Source: Bacteroidota bacterium (lineage in GTDB: Bacteria; Bacteroidota; Kryptoniia; Kryptoniales; JAKASW01). From it: 10,020 nucleotides of DNA. The notes below the pieces were generated by a model. The model worked only from the letters and a program-made list of their open reading frames with translations, was not told where the DNA came from and searched no databases. The DNA is taken from the NCBI GenBank assembly GCA_021785235.1, contig JAJYGB010000217.1:1-10020 (forward strand), in the 5' to 3' direction. Made by a program: the position numbers and the translations under genes. Positions 7,140 through 10,020 of the stretch are shown here, piece by piece; position 1 is the stretch's first letter, and each line of letters begins with the position of its first letter.

Positions 7140-8144
7140 TTGAGCCAGGATTCTTTGAAGCAGCATCAGGCCTCCGATGTCGAGGGGATATCGCGTCTCA
7201 ACAAAAGTTTCGTTGAGCTTCGCGGGGAAATCGCCAAGATCATCGTCGGACAGGAGGAGATTGTTAAGCAGATATTCGTGACGATCCTTTCACGCGGGCA
7301 CTGCCTGCTCATCGGCGTTCCGGGTTTGGCCAAGACGCTCCTCGTGAAGACACTGGCGGACTCTCTCAACCTGAAATTCAGCCGGATACAGTTTACGCCT
7401 GACCTGATGCCGAGCGACATCACGGGCACCGAGATAATCGAGGAAAACGTGAAAACGGGCGAGCGATCATTCAGGTTTGTCAAGGGCCCGCTCTTCGGAA
7501 ACATCATACTCGCCGACGAAATCAATCGTACTCCTCCGAAAACTCAGAGTGCTCTTCTGGAGGCTATGCAGGAATATCGTGTCACGGCTGCCGGGCAGAC
7601 CTTTCAGCTGGAGCAGCCATTCTTTGTCCTCGCAACTCAGAATCCCATTGAACAGGAGGGGACTTATCCTCTCCCTGAAGCCCAGCTCGACAGGTTCATG
7701 TTCAATCTCTGGTTGGATTATCCCTCCTTCAACGAGGAAGTAAAGATCGTCCAGTCTACGACCGGCCAGTACACCCCGTCGATAAACAAAGTGGTAGATG
7801 GCGCCGATATACTTCACTTCCAGGAACTTGTGAGGCGCGTGCCGGTATCTGATTCGGTCGTTAAATTTGCTGTCGACCTGGCTAATCGCACCCGCCCCGG
7901 GAACGGCAGTGCGCCGGATTTCGTGAAGCAGTTTGTCAGTTACGGTGCCGGGCCGAGAGCGTCACAATACCTGATCCTTGCGGCCAAAGCCAATGCCGCC
8001 CTGGATAACAGGTTGAGCCCTGACATCGACGACGTCAAGCGGACCGCGCTACCGGTGTTGAGGCACAGGATAATCACCAACTTCAACGCCGAAGCGGAAA
8101 ATACAAATACATCGGAGATAGTCCGCAGACTTCTTGAGAATTGA
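7140..8144 (+). CDS. moxR: MoxR-family AAA+ ATPase
   Basis: This encodes 334 residues from a TTG start, the usual MoxR length. The AAA_3 core is complete. Walker A is 'GVPGLAKT' (59-66, Lys65), Walker B is 'IILADEINR' (Asp126, Glu127), sensor 1 is 'ATQNP' (Asn168), the arginine finger is in 'LDRF' (Arg185) and sensor 2 is 'GPRASQ' (Arg273). The block 'FTPDLMPSDITGTEI' and 'EAMQEYRVT' are family signatures. The C-terminal lid ends in 'LPVLRHRI'. MoxR proteins are cytoplasmic ring ATPases with chaperone-like roles in assembling or activating other protein complexes. They commonly sit beside DUF58 and von Willebrand A-domain genes; none is next to this one inside the window. Here it is placed 15 bases after the third M16 gene and 3 bases before the S8 peptidase gene, so co-expression is strongly implied. 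Its client cannot be told from the sequence. Confidence 0.95.
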   Translation: MSQDSLKQHQASDVEGISRLNKSFVELRGEIAKIIVGQEEIVKQIFVTILSRGHCLLIGVPGLAKTLLVKTLADSLNLKFSRIQFTPDLMPSDITGTEIIEENVKTGERSFRFVKGPLFGNIILADEINRTPPKTQSALLEAMQEYRVTAAGQTFQLEQPFFVLATQNPIEQEGTYPLPEAQLDRFMFNLWLDYPSFNEEVKIVQSTTGQYTPSINKVVDGADILHFQELVRRVPVSDSVVKFAVDLANRTRPGNGSAPDFVKQFVSYGAGPRASQYLILAAKANAALDNRLSPDIDDVKRTALPVLRHRIITNFNAEAENTNTSEIVRRLLEN

Positions 8145-8147
8145 AAA

Positions 8148-10020
8148 GTGAGAGTCTTCCGGGTCCTTCTGATCGTAAGCATCGTCGCTTCGTTTGCGGC
8201 TGCGTTTGCCTATGGACAGACAGGGATCCCTTCTTCTTCACCCGTTCCTGGTCCGAAAAAATATTGGATATTTTTCCGCGATAAGCCAAATGCCGTTGAG
8301 GCCGGTGGCGTCGGCAACCAGGAAGCGGCGGAGCAGTTTCTCGTTCAGAACGGGGTATTGTCCCGGCGGGCGATCGAAAGGCGAAAGAAAGTATTGCCGG
8401 CATCGCGAATCGTCTCGATCTCGGATTTCCCCGTTTGCGAGGCTTACCTGGACAGTCTAAGGTCCGCTGGGCTCAACGTGGTCGGAACCAGCAGGTGGTT
8501 CAACGCCGCCGTAGCGGTCGCGGATTCCGCAGCGCTCGACAATGCGGAAAGGCTCCCATTCGTAGCTGGCATCAAGCGCATCGTGGCTTACACAGATCGG
8601 ATTAAAGCGAATCGCCCCGTTCCGCCATTCGGGACGGGACTGGCGAAGTCCACCTTTTCATCACAACCAGGTGACTCATCCTTTTATGGTCCCTCCTTGA
8701 CTCAACTCGAGCTCAGTGGTATTCCTCAGGTTCAATCTCTTGGCATAAACGGTAAGGGGATAATAATAGGCATGCTCGACGCCGGGTTTCGGTACGAGAC
8801 ACACCAGGCACTCGATCATATAAAGATTGTGGGCGAACACGATTTCATCCAGAACGATTCCATAACCGCCAATCAGCCGGGAGATTCATCCGACCAGGAC
8901 AACCACGGAACATCGACATTATCGGTCATTGGCGGCTACTCGCCAGGCAACCTTATCGGCGTGTCTTACGGATCGTCGTTTTTGCTCGCGAAAACCGAGT
9001 ATGTTCCGGTCACCGACTACAAATGGGAAGAAGATAACTGGGTTGAGGGTATCGAATGGATGGAGTCGCGCGGCGTCGACGTAGTATCCTCATCGGTGGC
9101 GTACAATATTTTCGTGGATTCCTCCGGCGCTATCGACTCCGCTGAATCTTACTTCTTCTGGCGAGGAGATTTCAACGGAAAGAAGTCGATAGCGAGCAGG
9201 GCGGCTACGCGAGCAGCCGAGCTTGGCGTTGTCGTTGTCCAGGCAATGGGCAATGAGGGGAATGGAAATGGCGTCACCGGGACAATGGATGTACCTGCAG
9301 ACGCGGACAGCATACTTTCAGTGGGGGCGGTGGACTTTACGGGAGAGCTCGGTTATTTCAGCTCAACGGGCCCGACAAACGATGGAAGGACAAAACCCGA
9401 CGTTGTAGCTGACGGCGTGGGGGACTACGTCGCCGTTGTCCCCGGTCCGGACACCTACGCATACGAGAGCGGGACTTCATTCTCGACCCCGATAACGGCG
9501 GGAATTGCTGCGCTGATCCTTTCCGTCAGACCCGATTACACTCCCATGCAGGTCACAAACCTGCTGAAGAACACCGCAATCCGGTATTATAACCAAGCCG
9601 ACTCCAATACTTTTTCCTACCCGAATAATTTTTATGGCTGGGGCATTGTGAACGCATGGGACGCCATAAAAACTATCGGATTTGTAGGATCAAACGATTT
9701 CACATTCTGGCAAAAAGGTTCGTCCGATTACATTGCAGTCAAGGCGTTTAGCAGTTCCGGTGTTGATACCGGCTTGAGCCGCGCATACTACTCGCATGAT
9801 GGAGTGAATTACTCGGCCGCGCCGGTGTTTGCCACGGACACGGCGGACCAGTTTGCGTTTAAGACAACCGCCCCCAGCACGCCGAACGTGGAAGCCACGG
9901 CGTTGCAACCACCCTCGATCGCCAGCTTGACGATGTTCTCGGGATCGAAGTACGCGGGGTTCTTGGCGAAGGATGCCCCGGCGCTGTGCTCGATCCCCTG
10001 GTCGACCGGCAGGATGGACA
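8148..10020 (+). CDS. Secreted subtilisin-like S8 serine peptidase; authentic up to about 9865, frame then runs into foreign antisense sequence
   Basis: GTG 8148 follows the moxR stop by 3 bases, with GAGAA at 8136-8140. Residues 1-23 form a signal peptide ('[18 protein letters not shown]'). Residues 37-145 are a propeptide of the style found in Bacteroidota-group S8 enzymes ('[10 protein letters not shown]', 'RRAIERRKK', '[13 protein letters not shown]'). The catalytic domain spans about 180-505: Asp211 in 'IGMLDAGF', His253 in 'DNHGTSTLS', oxyanion Asn369 in 'AMGNEGN' and nucleophile Ser444 in '[12 protein letters not shown]'. All four residues are intact. After '[13 protein letters not shown]' a beta-rich extension begins ('[16 protein letters not shown]'), as in secreted multi-domain relatives that often end in a type IX sorting domain. 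No such ending can be seen here. From about codon 573 (near 9866) the frame reads the complement of an aldolase gene and stays open to the right edge with no stop. Those last 51 or so codons should not be trusted as peptidase. Confidence 0.88.
   Translation, partial: MRVFRVLLIVSIVASFAAAFAYGQTGIPSSSPVPGPKKYWIFFRDKPNAVEAGGVGNQEAAEQFLVQNGVLSRRAIERRKKVLPASRIVSISDFPVCEAYLDSLRSAGLNVVGTSRWFNAAVAVADSAALDNAERLPFVAGIKRIVAYTDRIKANRPVPPFGTGLAKSTFSSQPGDSSFYGPSLTQLELSGIPQVQSLGINGKGIIIGMLDAGFRYETHQALDHIKIVGEHDFIQNDSITANQPGDSSDQDNHGTSTLSVIGGYSPGNLIGVSYGSSFLLAKTEYVPVTDYKWEEDNWVEGIEWMESRGVDVVSSSVAYNIFVDSSGAIDSAESYFFWRGDFNGKKSIASRAATRAAELGVVVVQAMGNEGNGNGVTGTMDVPADADSILSVGAVDFTGELGYFSSTGPTNDGRTKPDVVADGVGDYVAVVPGPDTYAYESGTSFSTPITAGIAALILSVRPDYTPMQVTNLLKNTAIRYYNQADSNTFSYPNNFYGWGIVNAWDAIKTIGFVGSNDFTFWQKGSSDYIAVKAFSSSGVDTGLSRAYYSHDGVNYSAAPVFATDTADQFAFKTTAPSTPNVEATALQPPSIASLTMFSGSKYAGFLAKDAPALCSIPWSTGRMD
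9861..9868. other. Sequence junction: S8 peptidase gene joined to inverted aldolase fragment
   Basis: Plus-strand sense matches a plausible S8 C-terminal extension up to about 'DQFAFKT'. Minus-strand sense matches aldolase from the right edge down to 'GVLGAV' and then breaks into 'VLNANW', which is only the complement of the peptidase. The two homologies therefore meet within a few bases. By hand count GC is 101 of 155 bases (65%) from 9866 to 10020, against 101 of 200 (about 50%) for 9661-9860. No insertion-sequence end, target duplication or integrase site is visible. Confidence 0.75.
9866..10020 (-). CDS. fbaB: Class I fructose-bisphosphate aldolase (FbaB/DhnA type), internal fragment
   Basis: The minus strand from 10018 to 9866 encodes 51 residues beginning '[18 protein letters not shown]', with '[20 protein letters not shown]' and '[11 protein letters not shown]'. 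From recall this matches E. coli FbaB over roughly residues 70-120 ('[18 protein letters not shown]', 'YFDPKNIVELAIEAGC'), at about 80% identity by eye and without gaps. The enzyme cleaves fructose 1,6-bisphosphate in glycolysis and gluconeogenesis in the cytoplasm through a Schiff-base lysine; that lysine lies later in the protein and is not present. The 5' part lies beyond the right edge or is absent. The 3' part is missing because the sequence switches to the peptidase gene, and the frame meets a stop some 18 codons past the junction. Codons are G/C-ending and GC is far above the rest of the window, suggesting another genome or locus. It is either contig chimerism or a truncated, transferred gene. 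Confidence 0.87.

Noticed and set aside
6117..7166. Long minus-strand open frame of 349 codons opposite the third M16 gene
   Set aside because: The plus-strand frame has clear M16 homology throughout. The antisense translation is rich in His, Arg and Leu without any recognisable domain, as expected for a shadow frame.
9861..9868. Mobile-element insertion or attachment site as the cause of the junction
   Set aside because: No terminal inverted repeat, target duplication, transposase or tRNA end is visible at the break.
9690..9908. Minus-strand open frame of 72 codons crossing the S8/aldolase junction
   Set aside because: It is not in the aldolase frame and has no homology; it is a by-product of the junction.
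9866..10020. The end of the S8 frame as a novel C-terminal domain of the peptidase
   Set aside because: The plus-strand translation here (low complexity, '[15 protein letters not shown]') is fully explained as the complement of a conserved aldolase segment.

Overview
The window reads as one long plus-strand operon of envelope protein-folding and proteolysis genes. It probably comes from a Bacteroidota-related (FCB-group) bacterium such as an Ignavibacteria-like lineage. That placement is inference from three things: the run of SurA/PpiC-type genes leading to a MoxR ATPase, the style of the secreted S8 peptidase propeptide ('[10 protein letters not shown]' followed by an 'RRAIERRKK' block), and moderate GC. 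No rRNA, tRNA or CRISPR array is visible. All gaps between genes are under 90 bases.

Layout: (1) 2-2929 holds three consecutive parvulin/SurA-family genes. The first is cut by the left edge, the second is a predicted lipoprotein with a degenerate parvulin domain, and the third is a full two-parvulin SurA-like chaperone. (2) 3017-7124 holds three tandem M16 (pitrilysin/MPP-like) genes. The first two carry the zinc motif HLFEH but lack the Arg/Tyr pair of the C-terminal half. The third has lost HxxEH but keeps the Arg/Tyr pair, the complementary pattern known from heterodimeric M16B peptidases. (3) 7140-8144 is a complete MoxR AAA+ ATPase. (4) From 8148 runs a secreted subtilisin-like S8 peptidase with signal peptide, propeptide and an intact Asp/His/Asn/Ser set.

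The most unusual signal is at the right edge. From about 9866 to 10020 the sequence is no longer S8 peptidase. Read on the minus strand it encodes an unmistakable internal piece of a class I (FbaB/DhnA-type) fructose-bisphosphate aldolase. GC rises from about 50% in the preceding 200 bases to about 65%. The S8 frame happens to stay open through the antisense aldolase, so a gene caller would report a chimeric protein. A chimeric contig end is the likeliest explanation; a real rearrangement is possible.

How the genes may work together (inference): the SurA/PpiC proteins would handle envelope protein folding and the S8 enzyme would be secreted. The M16 proteins, which show no signal peptide, would degrade peptides, probably in the cytoplasm. 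MoxR would act as a chaperone-like ATPase. Several genes use GTG or TTG starts, each with a Shine-Dalgarno-like sequence at workable spacing.
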